A stretch of DNA of 64,000 nucleotides from Leclercia sp. LSNIH1. Lineage in GTDB: Bacteria; Pseudomonadota; Gammaproteobacteria; Enterobacterales; Enterobacteriaceae. Made by a program: the position numbers and the translations under genes. The stretch spans positions 434,001 through 498,000 of the forward strand of contig NZ_CP026167.1 in assembly GCF_002902985.1 (NCBI RefSeq). The letters run 5' to 3'. Position 1 is the first letter of the stretch; every line of letters begins with the position of its first letter. The notes under the pieces are model-generated. The model did no database searches, was not told the origin of the DNA, and saw only the letters and a list, made by a program, of their open reading frames with translations. Below, one piece after another: positions 32,704 through 47,398 of the stretch.

Positions 32704-33729
32704 ATGAAAAAGATGATGATGGCCAGCCTCGCCGCTGCAGGTGTGCTCATTGCAATGACCGGCCAGGCTCAGGCGGGTGCCACTCTGGATGCAGTTAAAC
32801 AAAAAGGGTTTGTGCAATGCGGGATCAGTGACGGTCTGCCGGGTTTCTCTTACGCCGACGCCAACGGTAAGTTCTCCGGTATTGATGTCGACGTGTGCCG
32901 TGGCGTTGCCGCTGCGGTATTTGGCGACGACACCAAAGTGAAATATACCCCGCTGACGGCGAAAGAGCGCTTTACTGCCCTGCAATCCGGCGAAGTGGAT
33001 ATGCTTTCGCGTAATACCACCTGGACCTCATCCCGTGATGCCGGGATGGGAATGACCTTTACCGGTGTCACCTATTACGACGGCATTGGTTTCCTGACGC
33101 ACAATAAAGCGGGTCTCAAAAGTGCGAAGGAGCTGGATGGTGCCACCGTCTGTATTCAGGCGGGTACGGATACTGAACTGAATGTCGCCGACTATTTCAA
33201 AGCCAACAACATGAAATATACGCCAGTGACCTTTGACCGCTCTGACGAATCCGCCAAAGCGCTGGAGTCCGGCCGCTGCGATACCCTGGCCTCGGATCAG
33301 TCTCAGCTCTATGCGCTGCGGATCAAGCTGAGCAATCCGGCGGAATGGATCGTCCTGCCAGAAGTGATCTCCAAAGAGCCGCTGGGGCCGGTCGTCCGTC
33401 GCGGGGATGATGAATGGAACGCTGTTGTTCGCTGGACGCTGTTCGCCATGCTCAACGCGGAAGAGATGGGGGTCAACTCAAAGAACGTCGATGAGAAGGC
33501 GGCTAATCCGGCCACGCCTGATATGGCCCATCTGCTGGGCAAGGAAGGTGATTACGGCAAGGATCTGAAGCTGGATAATAAATGGGCGTACAACATCATT
33601 AAAAAGGTGGGTAACTACGCTGAGATCTTCGAGCGTAACGTTGGATCTGAGAGCGCGCTGAAGATCAGCCGTGGGCAGAACAACCTCTGGAACAATGGCG
33701 GCATTCAGTACGCGCCGCCAGTACGCTAA
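32704..33729 (+). CDS. yhdW: Amino acid ABC transporter substrate-binding protein YhdW
   Basis: This 341-residue periplasmic binding protein is of the AapJ/general L-amino acid type. A Sec signal peptide ends near AQA (about residue 24). The binding-protein core follows: GFVQCGISDGLPGFSYADANGKFSGIDVDVCRGVAAAVFGD and FTALQSGEVDMLSRNTTWT. It is full length here, whereas K-12 yhdW is, as I recall, listed as a pseudogene. It is first in yhdWXYZ behind a sigma-54 promoter, so use during nitrogen limitation is likely. Substrates are inferred from the family (broad L-amino acids). Confidence 0.92.
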   Translation: MKKMMMASLAAAGVLIAMTGQAQAGATLDAVKQKGFVQCGISDGLPGFSYADANGKFSGIDVDVCRGVAAAVFGDDTKVKYTPLTAKERFTALQSGEVDMLSRNTTWTSSRDAGMGMTFTGVTYYDGIGFLTHNKAGLKSAKELDGATVCIQAGTDTELNVADYFKANNMKYTPVTFDRSDESAKALESGRCDTLASDQSQLYALRIKLSNPAEWIVLPEVISKEPLGPVVRRGDDEWNAVVRWTLFAMLNAEEMGVNSKNVDEKAANPATPDMAHLLGKEGDYGKDLKLDNKWAYNIIKKVGNYAEIFERNVGSESALKISRGQNNLWNNGGIQYAPPVR

Positions 33730-33797
33730 GCATCTTGCTGTAACGGGCACTGCCAGTGCAGTGCCCAGTCCAGAGTCATGGTTACCCGAGGTTTTAT

Positions 33798-34979
<1,182 letters not shown>

Positions 34980-34988
34980 GGAACCATG

Positions 34989-36092
34989 ATGACAAAAGCG
35001 GTCTTGTCTCACCCTGCGCGTCCGGCCACAACCGGCAACGGACGCATCATTAACTGGGCTCGTAAAAACCTGTTCTCCAGCTGGAGCAACAGTTTGCTCA
35101 CCCTGTTCTGCTTCTGGCTGATGTGGGAACTTATCCCGCCGCTCATTAACTGGGCATTTTTGCAGGCTAACTGGATCGGTACCACCCGCGCCGATTGCAC
35201 AAAAGAGGGAGCCTGCTGGGTCTTTATTCATCAGCGCTTCGGCCAGTTTATGTATGGGCTCTATCCCCACGATCAGCGCTGGCGCATCAACCTTGCGCTG
35301 GTTATTGGGCTGCTCTCTGTCGTTCCCATGTTCTGGAAGAAGTTACCCCAACGGGGACGATACATCGCCTGTTGGGCGGTGATTTATCCCCTGCTCGTCT
35401 GGGGGCTGTTGTATGGCGGCGTGCTGGGGCTGGATCGCGTTGAAACCCGCCAGTGGGGCGGTCTGACGCTGACGCTCATTATCGCCTCGGTAGGGATTGC
35501 CGGCGCATTGCCATTAGGGATTTTACTGGCGCTGGGTCGCCGCTCAACCATGCCGGTCGTGCGCGTCCTCTCGGTAATTTTTATTGAGTTCTGGCGCGGC
35601 GTTCCGCTTATCACCGTGCTCTTTATGTCTTCCGTGATGCTGCCGCTGTTTATGGCGGAAGGCACTACCATCGACAAGCTGATCCGCGCCCTGGTCGGCG
35701 TCATTCTGTTCCAGTCTGCTTATGTCGCTGAGGTCGTGCGCGGCGGATTGCAGGCGCTCCCCAAGGGCCAGTATGAAGCAGCCGAATCGCTGGCGCTGGG
35801 TTACTGGAAAACGCAGGGACTGGTGATCCTTCCCCAGGCGCTGAAGCTGGTGATCCCGGGTCTGGTGAACACCATCATTGCGCTGTTTAAGGACACCAGT
35901 CTGGTGATCATTATTGGATTATTTGATCTGTTCAGTAGCGTGCAGCAGGCTACCGTCGACCCGGCGTGGCTGGGCATGTCGACAGAAGGCTACGTTTTTG
36001 CAGCACTTATCTACTGGATTTTCTGTTTTAGCATGTCGCGCTACAGCCAGCATCTGGAAAAGCGCTTTAACACCGGGCGTACACCGCACTGA
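34989..36092 (+). CDS. yhdY: Amino acid ABC transporter permease YhdY
   Basis: YhdY (367 aa) is the second, AapM-like permease. It has several membrane helices and the coupling block [43 protein letters not shown] (about 250-292). Two consecutive ATG codons occur; the second (34989) gives the E. coli length and better spacing from AAGGAA. It begins 9 bases after the yhdX stop and ends 7 bases before yhdZ, so one operon is clear. Confidence 0.92.
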   Translation: MTKAVLSHPARPATTGNGRIINWARKNLFSSWSNSLLTLFCFWLMWELIPPLINWAFLQANWIGTTRADCTKEGACWVFIHQRFGQFMYGLYPHDQRWRINLALVIGLLSVVPMFWKKLPQRGRYIACWAVIYPLLVWGLLYGGVLGLDRVETRQWGGLTLTLIIASVGIAGALPLGILLALGRRSTMPVVRVLSVIFIEFWRGVPLITVLFMSSVMLPLFMAEGTTIDKLIRALVGVILFQSAYVAEVVRGGLQALPKGQYEAAESLALGYWKTQGLVILPQALKLVIPGLVNTIIALFKDTSLVIIIGLFDLFSSVQQATVDPAWLGMSTEGYVFAALIYWIFCFSMSRYSQHLEKRFNTGRTPH

Positions 36093-36099
36093 GGAACCT

Positions 36100-36858
36100 A
36101 TGAGCCAGATAACTATGACCCCCGCTGACGCGATGATTACCCTGGATAATGTGAATAAGTGGTACGGGCAATTTCACGTTTTGAAAGACATTAACCTGAA
36201 GGTAAAGCAAGGCGAGCGCATCGTCCTTTGCGGGCCTTCAGGCTCGGGTAAATCAACAACGATCCGCTGTATCAACCATCTGGAAGAGCATCAGCAAGGC
36301 CGGATTGTGGTGGATGGTATCGAGCTGAATGACGACATCCGCAACGTTGAGCGTGTCCGTCAGGAGGTAGGCATGGTCTTCCAGCATTTCAATCTGTTCC
36401 CTCATCTGACCGTTCTGCAAAACTGCACCCTGGCGCCTGTCTGGGTCCGTAAGATGCCGAAAAAAGAAGCTGAGGCACTTGCCATGCACTATCTGGAGCG
36501 GGTACGCATTGCTGAACACGCCCATAAGTTTCCCGGGCAGATCTCGGGCGGGCAGCAGCAGCGCGTGGCCATTGCCCGCTCTCTGTGCATGAAACCTAAA
36601 ATTATGCTGTTTGATGAGCCGACTTCAGCACTCGATCCCGAGATGGTGAAAGAGGTTCTGGATACGATGATAGGCCTGGCGGAATCGGGAATGACCATGC
36701 TCTGCGTCACGCACGAGATGGGCTTCGCCAGAACCGTTGCGGACCGGGTGATCTTTATGGATCGCGGAGAAATTGTTGAGCAGGCGCCGCCGGAAGAGTT
36801 CTTCTCTCACCCGAAATCAGAACGTACGCGCGCGTTTTTGTCGCAGGTTATCCACTAA
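36100..36858 (+). CDS. yhdZ: Amino acid ABC transporter ATPase YhdZ
   Basis: YhdZ (252 aa) energises the YhdWXY importer. Walker [10 protein letters not shown] (about 44-52), Q-loop [13 protein letters not shown], signature [13 protein letters not shown] (about 147-159), Walker [15 protein letters not shown] and H-loop VTHEMGFA are all intact. The start was set at MSQITMTP (E. coli MSQI...), 7 bases after yhdY; a longer reading into yhdY is not supported. A terminator follows. Confidence 0.94.
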   Translation: MSQITMTPADAMITLDNVNKWYGQFHVLKDINLKVKQGERIVLCGPSGSGKSTTIRCINHLEEHQQGRIVVDGIELNDDIRNVERVRQEVGMVFQHFNLFPHLTVLQNCTLAPVWVRKMPKKEAEALAMHYLERVRIAEHAHKFPGQISGGQQQRVAIARSLCMKPKIMLFDEPTSALDPEMVKEVLDTMIGLAESGMTMLCVTHEMGFARTVADRVIFMDRGEIVEQAPPEEFFSHPKSERTRAFLSQVIH

Positions 36859-36866
36859 TGTTGATT

Positions 36867-36908
36867 GGCCCGGCGGCGCTGTACGCGTCGGGCCCTGTTT
36901 TTTTATGG
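36867..36908 (+). terminator. Intrinsic terminator after yhdZ
   Basis: A 9-bp GC-rich stem (GGCCCGGCG / CGTCGGGCC with one G-U pair) precedes CTGTTTTTTT. It ends yhdWXYZ facing the convergent rRNA operon. Confidence 0.8.
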
Positions 36909-36920
36909 TGCAGAAATGCA

Positions 36921-36948
36921 AAAAGGCCATCCTTTCGGATGGCCTTTT
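36921..36948 (-). terminator. rRNA operon terminator
   Basis: A 12-bp perfect stem, AAAAGGCCATCC / GGATGGCCTTTT, with a 4-base loop (GAAA on the minus strand) lies 10 bases after the distal 5S gene and is followed by TTTTTGC on that strand. Since the stem is U-rich on both sides, it could also stop yhdZ transcripts. Confidence 0.85.
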
Positions 36949-36958
36949 CACTTAATTG

Positions 36959-37078
36959 ATGTCTGGCAGTTCCCTACTCTCGCATGGGGAGACCCCACAC
37001 TACCATCGGCGCTACGGCGTTTCACTTCTGAGTTCGGCATGGGGTCAGGTGGGACCACCGCGCTACAGCCGCCAGACA
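36959..37078 (-). rRNA. rrfF: 5S ribosomal RNA (distal copy)
   Basis: This 120-base 5S gene is the last of the operon, after tRNA-Thr, as for rrfF in E. coli rrnD. It matches the proximal 5S copy except at two positions of the terminal stem (T-A here, C-G there), which keep the pair. The ends were set by the TGTCTGGC/GCCAGACA helix. Confidence 0.97.
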
Positions 37079-37119
37079 AATTCTTTTACTTCTTGCCGAA
37101 CTTTAACCTAAGTATAAAG

Positions 37120-37195
37120 TGGTGCTGATACCCAGAGTCGAACTGGGGACCTCACCCTTACCAAGGGTGCGCTCTACCAACTGAGCCATATCAGC
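37120..37195 (-). tRNA. thrV: tRNA-Thr (GGT)
   Basis: This 76-base tRNA with encoded CCA matches E. coli thrV. The acceptor stem starts GCTGATA, the anticodon GGT (decoding ACC/ACU) is within CCTTGGTAAGG, and the T-loop GTTCGACTC is standard. It lies between the two 5S genes, the hallmark of rrnD. Confidence 0.98.
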
Positions 37196-37207
37196 ACGCT
37201 AAATTTG

Positions 37208-37327
37208 ATGCCTGGCAGTTCCCTACTCTCGCATGGGGAGACCCCACACTACCATCGGCGCTACGGCGTTTCACTTCTGAGTTCGGCATGGGGTCAGGTG
37301 GGACCACCGCGCTACAGCCGCCAGGCA
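37208..37327 (-). rRNA. rrfD: 5S ribosomal RNA (proximal copy)
   Basis: This 120-base 5S gene is bounded by the TGCCTGGC/GCCAGGCA terminal helix, identical at the ends to E. coli 5S. It lies 194 bases after 23S across an unusually long spacer. Confidence 0.98.
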
Positions 37328-37521
37328 AATTCTTGGTGCTCTGTACGCAATACTTTATCGCATCAGCCGCGTTGGCCGCGCTCGTAAAGTCAGTCACATA
37401 CTTCAGTATGCTCCTTCCTTTCCTTCGCTTGCCGCCCTGCTGCTGCGCAAACTATTGTGTACTTAACTCTGAATCAATGCTGAAAATTTTCTCAAATCCA
37501 CCGAAACAGCTTCGGCGTTGT
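37328..37521 (-). other. 23S-5S spacer
   Basis: The spacer is 194 bases, about twice the roughly 92 bases usual in E. coli. It carries a hairpin module (37395-37412, CATAC TTCA GTATG with flanks) whose exact reverse complement recurs in the tRNA-Ala/tRNA-Ile spacer. No gene is present. Confidence 0.7.
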
Positions 37522-40426
<2,905 letters not shown>

Positions 40427-40550
40427 TCACAACCCGAAGCTGTTTCACTTCGTGTTGTGAAAATTTGAGAGACTCGAACACACCTTTATCTGTTCTTATT
40501 ACGGAGAACAGACACAGTGTGTCGTTTCAATTTTCAGCTTGATCCAGATT

Positions 40551-40561
40551 TTTAAAGAGCA
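40551..40561 (-). promoter_or_regulatory. boxA-like antitermination element in the 16S-23S spacer
   Basis: TGCTCTTTAAA on the minus strand matches the rRNA boxA core, upstream of 23S. It is the usual second antitermination (NusB/NusE) site of rRNA operons. Confidence 0.7.
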
Positions 40562-40621
40562 AAACTTCGCAGCGCACCTTCGCAGGTACACTCTGAAGTT
40601 TTCAGGTTTTCGCAGTAAAGA

Positions 40622-40697
40622 TGGTGGAGCTATGCGGGATCGAACCGCAGACCTCCTGCGTGCAAGGCAGGCGCTCTCCCAGCTGAGCTATAGCCCC
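40622..40697 (-). tRNA. alaU: tRNA-Ala (TGC)
   Basis: This 76-base tRNA with encoded CCA begins GGGGCTATAGCTCAGC. The anticodon TGC is in the loop CTTGCAC. It differs from E. coli alaU mainly at one stem-loop base. It lies in the 16S-23S spacer beside tRNA-Ile. Confidence 0.98.
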
Positions 40698-40801
40698 ATC
40701 GTGGTATCTCTGTACCGCCAATTTTTTCTGAGGCAAGGCGTGGTAACACGAAGCATACTGAAGTATGTGAGTGTCGCCGCAACGCAGCATCAGTAAAAAT
40801 T
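40698..40801 (-). other. tRNA-Ile/tRNA-Ala spacer
   Basis: This 104-base spacer includes the hairpin AGCATACTGAAGTATGTG (40752-40769), the reverse complement of the module in the 23S-5S spacer. Such extra blocks in the rRNA spacer vary among enteric strains. Confidence 0.6.
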
Positions 40802-40878
<77 letters not shown>

Positions 40879-40905
40879 GCAGAGATTTTTTACTGCTAAT
40901 TTTCA

Positions 40906-40927
40906 TCAGACAATCTGTGTGAGCACT
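40906..40927 (-). other. RNase III processing stem of 16S (3' arm)
   Basis: This 22-base segment is complementary (with one G-U pair) to 42592-42613 in the leader. The two bring the 16S ends together for RNase III cleavage, as known for enteric rRNA operons. Confidence 0.75.
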
Positions 40928-40948
40928 GCAAAGGCAGGTTCTTTAAGG

Positions 40949-42488
<1,540 letters not shown>

Positions 42489-42591
42489 AAGTTTGATGCT
42501 CGTGAATTAAACTTCGTAATGAATTACGTGTTCACTCAGAGACTTGGTATTCATTTTTCGTCCGAGGACGTTAAGAATCCATGTCACTTTG

Positions 42592-42613
42592 AGTGCCCAC
42601 ACAGATTGTCTGA
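42592..42613 (-). other. RNase III processing stem of 16S (5' arm)
   Basis: This leader segment pairs with 40906-40927 over 22 bases. It lies just downstream of boxA. Confidence 0.75.
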
Positions 42614-42618
42614 TAAAT

Positions 42619-42630
42619 TGTTAAAGAGCA
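42619..42630 (-). promoter_or_regulatory. rRNA leader boxA
   Basis: TGCTCTTTAACA on the minus strand is the exact enteric boxA, the NusB/NusE loading site for rRNA antitermination. Confidence 0.92.
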
Positions 42631-42668
42631 GTGCAACGCGGCTTTCGCTCACCGTTGCGAGGTGGCGT

Positions 42669-42696
42669 ATATTACGCTTTCCTCTTTCAGAGTCAA
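42669..42696 (-). promoter_or_regulatory. rRNA promoter P2
   Basis: On the minus strand -35 TTGACT (42691-42696) and -10 TAATAT (42669-42674) are 16 bases apart. The sequence matches E. coli rrn P2 promoters. Confidence 0.9.
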
Positions 42697-42776
42697 GCGA
42701 TTATTTTCGCTTTTCTCCTCAACCGGCCCGGCTGTCTGTGTGAAGTGATTCACATCCGCCGTGTCGATGGAGGCGC

Positions 42777-42804
42777 ATTATAGGGATCCCAGTTTTTAGC
42801 ACAA
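42777..42804 (-). promoter_or_regulatory. rRNA promoter P1
   Basis: On the minus strand -35 TTGTGC (42799-42804) and -10 TATAAT (42777-42782) are 16 bases apart, with a GCGCC discriminator and an AT-rich UP-like element upstream. The sequence resembles E. coli rrnD P1. P1 is the ppGpp- and Fis-regulated promoter. Confidence 0.93.
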
Positions 42805-42957
42805 GCATTTTTTCGATCTTTTCTTCTGACTGTTCTTTTTTCGTTCTTTCCGCTGAAATCCCATCCGATATGCTCAAATAATGACGTAACTGGCCCTTGA
42901 TCAAGCTACGTATTAGGATCAAAGTCATCAAAAGAATGCACATCACTCGAGGTTGAT

Positions 42958-43512
42958 ATGTCTGCAGTACTCCGTCCCTATAAAGATCTTTTCCCAAAAC
43001 AAGGCGATCGCGTCATGATCGACAGCAGTAGCGTGGTCATTGGCGATGTCCGGCTGGGTGATGATGTCAGTATCTGGCCGCTGGTTGCTATTCGTGGAGA
43101 TGTGAATTACGTCGCCATTGGCGCCCGTACTAATATTCAGGATGGCAGCGTGCTGCATGTGACCCATAAATCTTCTTATAACCCTGAAGGTAATCCCCTG
43201 ATCGTTGGTGAAGAGGTCACTGTCGGTCATAAAGTGATGTTGCACGGCTGCACGATCGGCAATCGCGTTCTGGTCGGCATGGGATCGATTTTGCTGGATG
43301 GTGTGGTAGTAGAAGATGACGTAATGATTGGTGCTGGCAGCCTGGTTCCGCAAAATAAGCGGCTCGAGAGCGGCTTTCTCTATTTAGGAAGTCCGGTAAA
43401 ACAGATCCGCCCCCTGACGGAAGCGGAAATAGAAGGGTTAAAGTACTCAGCCAATAACTACGTTAAATGGAAGAATGATTATCTGGATCAGGAAAGCCAG
43501 AACCACCCTTGA
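42958..43512 (+). CDS. yrdA: Gamma-carbonic-anhydrase-like hexapeptide protein YrdA
   Basis: YrdA (184 aa) is a left-handed beta-helix protein of the gamma carbonic anhydrase family. Hexapeptide turns (DVRLGDDVSIWPLVAIRGDVNYVAIGARTNIQ) occupy about residues 24-150. Metal-ligand histidines are likely H65 in VLHVTHKS and those of VGHKVMLHG (about 90-96). Enzyme activity has not been clearly shown for this group. It is divergent from the rRNA operon, and its last 25 bases overlap convergent yrdB. Confidence 0.93.
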   Translation: MSAVLRPYKDLFPKQGDRVMIDSSSVVIGDVRLGDDVSIWPLVAIRGDVNYVAIGARTNIQDGSVLHVTHKSSYNPEGNPLIVGEEVTVGHKVMLHGCTIGNRVLVGMGSILLDGVVVEDDVMIGAGSLVPQNKRLESGFLYLGSPVKQIRPLTEAEIEGLKYSANNYVKWKNDYLDQESQNHP

Positions 43513-43736
43513 TCGTCCTCGTCCCCCTTGCGGATCGCATCGCTGGCTTCTTCTTCCAGATCCCAGCGATGTTCACGAAACATCTCAATTGGCAGGCCAT
43601 CGCCAAAACGACGCGCCAGCGTTCTTCCTTCAATGGCACACATCATTTGCATGCCATTTACCAGCGCGGGAAAACAGACTGCCTGTTTGTCTTCATCCCA
43701 GCTTTCTCGATCCGGGAACTGGATCGCCTGGTTCAT
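43488..43736 (-). CDS. yrdB: DUF1488 protein YrdB
   Basis: YrdB (82 aa; 85 in E. coli) is a small acidic DUF1488 protein of unknown function. Recognisable blocks are [21 protein letters not shown] and [12 protein letters not shown]. It is last in the dprA-smg-yrdD-tsaC-aroE-yrdB operon. Its ATG overlaps the aroE stop by 4 bases (ATGA), so coupling is likely. Its 3' end overlaps yrdA on the other strand. Confidence 0.92.
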   Translation of the reverse strand: MNQAIQFPDRESWDEDKQAVCFPALVNGMQMMCAIEGRTLARRFGDGLPIEMFREHRWDLEEEASDAIRKGDEDDQGWFWLS

Positions 43737-44551
43737 GCCGATAGCTCCAGTTTGAGTTTTTCAATGACCGGCTCCACTTCCGGCAGCACGCCGTGCCAGA
43801 GCATCACCGCATGCGCGGCCTGCCCCACCAGCATCCCCAATCCATCAGCCACACGTTTTGCGCCTTGCCGTTCACACCAGCTCAGAAAAGGCGTTTTGCC
43901 TTTCTGATAGAACATGTCATAGCAATTAACCTGTCCATTGATCAATGACGCCGGAATGGCGGGAACGTCGCCACCAATGCCGCTTGAGGTCGCATTAACG
44001 ATCAGATCAAACTCATGGCCGTGTAACGCGTCCAGGGCGACCGCATCAATACTGCCAGTGTGGGCAAACAGAGCGGCCAACTCTTCTGCCCGGGAGTAAG
44101 TACGATTCGTAATGGTTACTGCGCAATCCAGGGAGAGCAGAGGTAAAATCACACCTCGCGCCGCGCCGCCCGCGCCAATCAAAAGGATACGCGCGCCAGG
44201 TTTGATAAATGACAGACGTTCCAGATCGCTCAGCAGGCCAATGCCATCAGTGTTGTCTCCCAGAATTCGGCCATCTTCAAGCCGCTTGAGCGTATTCACA
44301 GCTCCCGCAAGAGAGGCGCGCTCTGTTAACTCATCGGCACGCCCGAATGCCTCTTCTTTAAAAGGTACTGTGACATTCGCCCCTTTTCCGCCACCAGCAA
44401 AAAAAGCCTCCAGCGTCGTCACAAAGGCATCAATGGGTGCAAGCACTCGGCCATAAGGGTGATCGATATGCAACTGCTGGGCGAACTGTTGGTGAATAAA
44501 CGGCGATTTGCTATGCGCAACTGGATTACCAAAAACGGCGTACGCTTCCAT
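43733..44551 (-). CDS. aroE: Shikimate dehydrogenase AroE
   Basis: AroE (272 aa) reduces 3-dehydroshikimate to shikimate with NADPH. The substrate region [16 protein letters not shown] (about 8-23) has the SKS signature. Catalytic Lys is in [10 protein letters not shown] (about 65), and the Rossmann loop GAGGAARGV is at about 126-134, followed by [11 protein letters not shown] for NADP. Length matches E. coli (272). It sits 4 bases after tsaC. Confidence 0.96.
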   Translation of the reverse strand: MEAYAVFGNPVAHSKSPFIHQQFAQQLHIDHPYGRVLAPIDAFVTTLEAFFAGGGKGANVTVPFKEEAFGRADELTERASLAGAVNTLKRLEDGRILGDNTDGIGLLSDLERLSFIKPGARILLIGAGGAARGVILPLLSLDCAVTITNRTYSRAEELAALFAHTGSIDAVALDALHGHEFDLIVNATSSGIGGDVPAIPASLINGQVNCYDMFYQKGKTPFLSWCERQGAKRVADGLGMLVGQAAHAVMLWHGVLPEVEPVIEKLKLELSA

Positions 44552-44555
44552 CTGA

Positions 44556-45128
44556 TTACCCCTGGCGAAAAAGTTCGCCGGTCAAAGCATCACGAATTTC
44601 TGACGGGTTCAGGCGACCACCGGTTTCACCGATGACCACCGGGAACTCACTACCAAACTGCGCTGACACCTCTTCTGCAGTGCGGCAAGGAGGCAATCCC
44701 GTCAGATTGGCGCTGGTAGAGACCAGCGGTTTACCAAAGCGATTACATAGCTCGATGACTAATGGATGGTCCGTCACGCGAACAGCAAGGGAGTCAAAAC
44801 GCCCCGTCAGCCATCGAGGCGTTGTCGGCAGCGCCGGAAACACAAACGTTACCGGCCCAGGCCAGGAGGAGAAAATGGTTTCACGCTGCGCTGACGTCAA
44901 CATGGAATCATCTATATAAGGTTTAAGCTGTTCAAAACTGGCGGCGATAAGAATCAGCCCTTTTTCTACCGGGCGCTGTTTAAGCGTTAAGAGACGTGTT
45001 ACGGCTACTTCGCTGTCGGGATCGCATCCCACCCCAAAAACCGCTTCTGTTGGATAGGCGATGACTTCTTCATTTTTCAGCACATCCACTGCATGCGCAA
45101 CGGAGCCTGACTGCAGGTTATTCTTCAC
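44556..45128 (-). CDS. tsaC: Threonylcarbamoyl-AMP synthase TsaC
   Basis: TsaC/YrdC (190 aa) makes L-threonylcarbamoyl-AMP for the universal t6A37 tRNA modification. The family fingerprint is clear: [19 protein letters not shown] (about 22-40), [13 protein letters not shown] and [12 protein letters not shown] chose the GTG start, which gives the E. coli length (190). An upstream in-frame ATG would overlap the end of yrdD by 26 bases and add non-conserved residues. The GTG lies 4 bases after the yrdD stop. Confidence 0.93.
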   Translation of the reverse strand: MKNNLQSGSVAHAVDVLKNEEVIAYPTEAVFGVGCDPDSEVAVTRLLTLKQRPVEKGLILIAASFEQLKPYIDDSMLTSAQRETIFSSWPGPVTFVFPALPTTPRWLTGRFDSLAVRVTDHPLVIELCNRFGKPLVSTSANLTGLPPCRTAEEVSAQFGSEFPVVIGETGGRLNPSEIRDALTGELFRQG

Positions 45129-45132
45129 TTTT

Positions 45133-45675
45133 TTATTCCGCCGAAACCGGCTTTCCACATTGTTTACTGGCGCAGAAGCGCTTCATACCTTGCGCCGTTT
45201 TTTTCTCGATAAGTAGCGGGTAATGGCACTCAGGGCAGCTGCCCGCCACCGGTTTGAAATTGGTAACAAACTGACATTCAGGATAGCGATCGCAGGAGTG
45301 GAATGTCTTACCATAGCGTGAACGGCGTTGCACGAGATGCCCGCTGCCGCATTGCGGGCAGGCTACGGCTGTTTCATCAGGTTTATCGATTTGTTCGGTG
45401 TGATGACATTCGGGATAGCGACTACAGCCGATAAACATGCCAAAACGCCCCTGGCGCAGCGCCAGATCGCCGCCGCATTGCGGGCAGGCTTGTCCCTCCA
45501 GAATCTTAACAATATGCCCGTCCGCCTGATTTTTCAGGGGACGGACATAATCACATTCTGGATAGTGTGAACAACCGAGAAACGGCCCGTGTTTACCGGA
45601 CCGGATAACAAGTTCTGCCCCACACTGCGGGCAGGACTCATGTTTACGCACCGTAAATAGTGCTGATTTGGCCAT
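45133..45675 (-). CDS. yrdD: Topoisomerase-type zinc-finger protein YrdD
   Basis: YrdD (180 aa) consists of repeated zinc-ribbon modules like those at the C-terminus of DNA topoisomerase I. Four CPQC/CPEC units are seen: [62 protein letters not shown] and a shorter CPECHYPLL unit ending in CASKQCGK. Single-stranded DNA or RNA binding is inferred; the role is unknown. It lies between smg and tsaC in one operon. Confidence 0.93.
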   Translation of the reverse strand: MAKSALFTVRKHESCPQCGAELVIRSGKHGPFLGCSHYPECDYVRPLKNQADGHIVKILEGQACPQCGGDLALRQGRFGMFIGCSRYPECHHTEQIDKPDETAVACPQCGSGHLVQRRSRYGKTFHSCDRYPECQFVTNFKPVAGSCPECHYPLLIEKKTAQGMKRFCASKQCGKPVSAE

Positions 45676-45701
45676 AACAACTCTTGGTGCTGCAAAATGA
45701 A

Positions 45702-46175
45702 TTAATGCAGCATACCTTCATTCACTTCAAAGAGTAATTCTTCCATTTGCTGATAGGCATTTTCACACCCTGGAATATTGAACAGAACCATCAGGATGAC
45801 CCACTTCAGGTCCTCCAGCTCAAATTCTGCGGTATCCAGCGCCATGACGCGCTCTATCACCATTTCTCGTGTTTCGAGGTTCAGCACCTGAATCTGCTCA
45901 AGGAATAAGATAAATCCCCGGCAACTGGCATCCAGCCTTTCACACTCTTCAGCCGTATAGATGCGTACAGACAGTGGATCGGAAACTAACTGCATCGGTT
46001 CGGCAAGGCCTTCCTGATAATCAGCCAGTTTTTCCAGCCATATTAACGCGTTGTAGATATCTTCCCGTTCGAAACCTGCATCGGTGAGATCGCGTGTGAG
46101 TTTGTCCTGATCCACGCGTGCTTCAGCTTCGTTATGGATGTAAGTCTCAAACAAATACATGAGTACGTCGAACAT
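45702..46175 (-). CDS. smg: DUF494 protein Smg
   Basis: Smg (157 aa) is a conserved acidic protein of unknown function (DUF494), always near dprA in enterics. It starts [18 protein letters not shown] and appears all-helical. Its start overlaps the 3' end of dprA by 29 bases in another frame, indicating translational coupling. Confidence 0.93.
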   Translation of the reverse strand: MFDVLMYLFETYIHNEAEARVDQDKLTRDLTDAGFEREDIYNALIWLEKLADYQEGLAEPMQLVSDPLSVRIYTAEECERLDASCRGFILFLEQIQVLNLETREMVIERVMALDTAEFELEDLKWVILMVLFNIPGCENAYQQMEELLFEVNEGMLH

Positions 46176-47271
46176 GGCTTGCCCTCCTTAATCGGACATA
46201 GCCGCCGGGTACAGCTGCGATCCATCCTGCTAACTCCAGTTCGAGTAGCTGTGCTACGGTTACTGGCACAGGTTGGCCGGCACGTTCAGCGACAACGTCA
46301 ACAGGTGTTACCTCATCTCCTACGTTAGCCAGGAGCTCAGGAAATGGCAATGCTACCTGGTCCTGATCTGAAGAATAAAGCCAATTTTTGGGATCCTCTG
46401 GCAGCCAGTTCAGTCCGTTTTGCAACGTTTCCAGAATATCTTCTGCCGTTGTCACGGGAGTCGCCCCTTGCTTTATTAACCAGTGAGGACCTTCACTCCC
46501 CGGGTTGCCAATGGCTCCCGGTAATGCAAAGACCTCACGCCCCTGCTCAAGGGCGCATTTGGCGGTAACGAGAGAACCGCTTCTTATCATCGCTTCGATT
46601 ACGAACACCCCCAGGCTGAGGCCGCTAATGATGCGGTTACGTCGCGGGAAATTACCCTGCCAGGGAGGCGTCGCGAGTGAAAACTCAGAGATCACTGCAC
46701 CGCCGCTTTCAACAAGACGCATGGCCAGCGACGAATGGCGGCGGGGATAGACATCCGCCAGACCGTTACCCAGCACCGCGACGCTTTTGCCTTTAACGTT
46801 GAGCGCAGCGCGATGCGCTATACCATCGATGCCGCAGGCCAGTCCGCTGGTAATCGTCAGTCCCGCCTGGGCTAGCTGCTCACAAAGCACTTTTCCCCAA
46901 CGCTCTCCATACCAGGAGTGAGAACGGCTGCCGACCACGGCAAGTTGCAGACTCGACAGCACGGAGGGCTCCCCCTTAACAAACAAAGCCCCAGGGTAAT
47001 CGGCAATAGCGCGAAGCTGCCCTGGATAGAGGGCATTATCCGCACATATCAGATAATGGTCCTGTCCGGCCAGCCAGGCCATACTGCGGTCGAGTTCCCG
47101 CGGTGAAAACGATAAAAACTTCTCCTTTTGCCTGTGGGTGAGCCCCCTTTCCACCAGCAGAGCACCATCAATATGGGATTCGCGCTGCAGCTGCTGCGCT
47201 ATCGCCACCATCTTGTCGCCGTACAACTCTCCGGTGCTTATCAGGCGTAGCCAAATCTCTGTGGATGTCAT
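46147..47271 (-). CDS. dprA: DNA-processing protein DprA
   Basis: DprA/Smf (374 aa) loads RecA on incoming single-stranded DNA in natural transformation. An N-terminal helical domain precedes the extended Rossmann fold (about 80-285): [31 protein letters not shown] and [18 protein letters not shown]-terminal winged helix follows (about 310-374). It heads the dprA-yrdB operon, divergent from def across 127 bases. In E. coli it is expressed under Sxy/CRP-S control; only a half CRP-S site is visible here. Confidence 0.95.
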   Translation of the reverse strand: MTSTEIWLRLISTGELYGDKMVAIAQQLQRESHIDGALLVERGLTHRQKEKFLSFSPRELDRSMAWLAGQDHYLICADNALYPGQLRAIADYPGALFVKGEPSVLSSLQLAVVGSRSHSWYGERWGKVLCEQLAQAGLTITSGLACGIDGIAHRAALNVKGKSVAVLGNGLADVYPRRHSSLAMRLVESGGAVISEFSLATPPWQGNFPRRNRIISGLSLGVFVIEAMIRSGSLVTAKCALEQGREVFALPGAIGNPGSEGPHWLIKQGATPVTTAEDILETLQNGLNWLPEDPKNWLYSSDQDQVALPFPELLANVGDEVTPVDVVAERAGQPVPVTVAQLLELELAGWIAAVPGGYVRLRRASHVRRTHVFV

Positions 47272-47323
47272 CCTTTCCCCTGCCAGAAGCCGCTATAGCA
47301 ATCTTTGCGATTGGTCACTGATG

Positions 47324-47353
47324 CTGTCAATCAGAGGGGGTTTTGTCTAGAAT
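47324..47353 (+). promoter_or_regulatory. Candidate promoter for def-fmt
   Basis: A -35-like CTGTCA (47324-47329) and a -10 TAGAAT (47348-47353) are 18 bases apart, about 45 bases before the def start. Moderate matches only. Confidence 0.4.
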
Positions 47354-47398
47354 AGAGGTTATATTCTTATCAACTCCTGAATACGACTCTGGAAATAT

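Larger units (their letters stand above)
42489..42957. other. rRNA leader and promoter region up to yrdA
   Basis: This 469-base region holds the rRNA leader, boxA, P2, P1 and the AT-rich upstream element (all minus strand), then the short upstream region of divergent yrdA. Fis sites are expected upstream of P1 (about 42830-42900), but I did not assign them. Confidence 0.8.

Noticed and set aside
47304..47321. Possible CRP-S site between dprA and def
   Set aside because: Only one half (TTTGCGA) fits; the second half (ACTGA) does not match TCGCA. dprA control by Sxy/CRP is known elsewhere, but this site is too weak to call.
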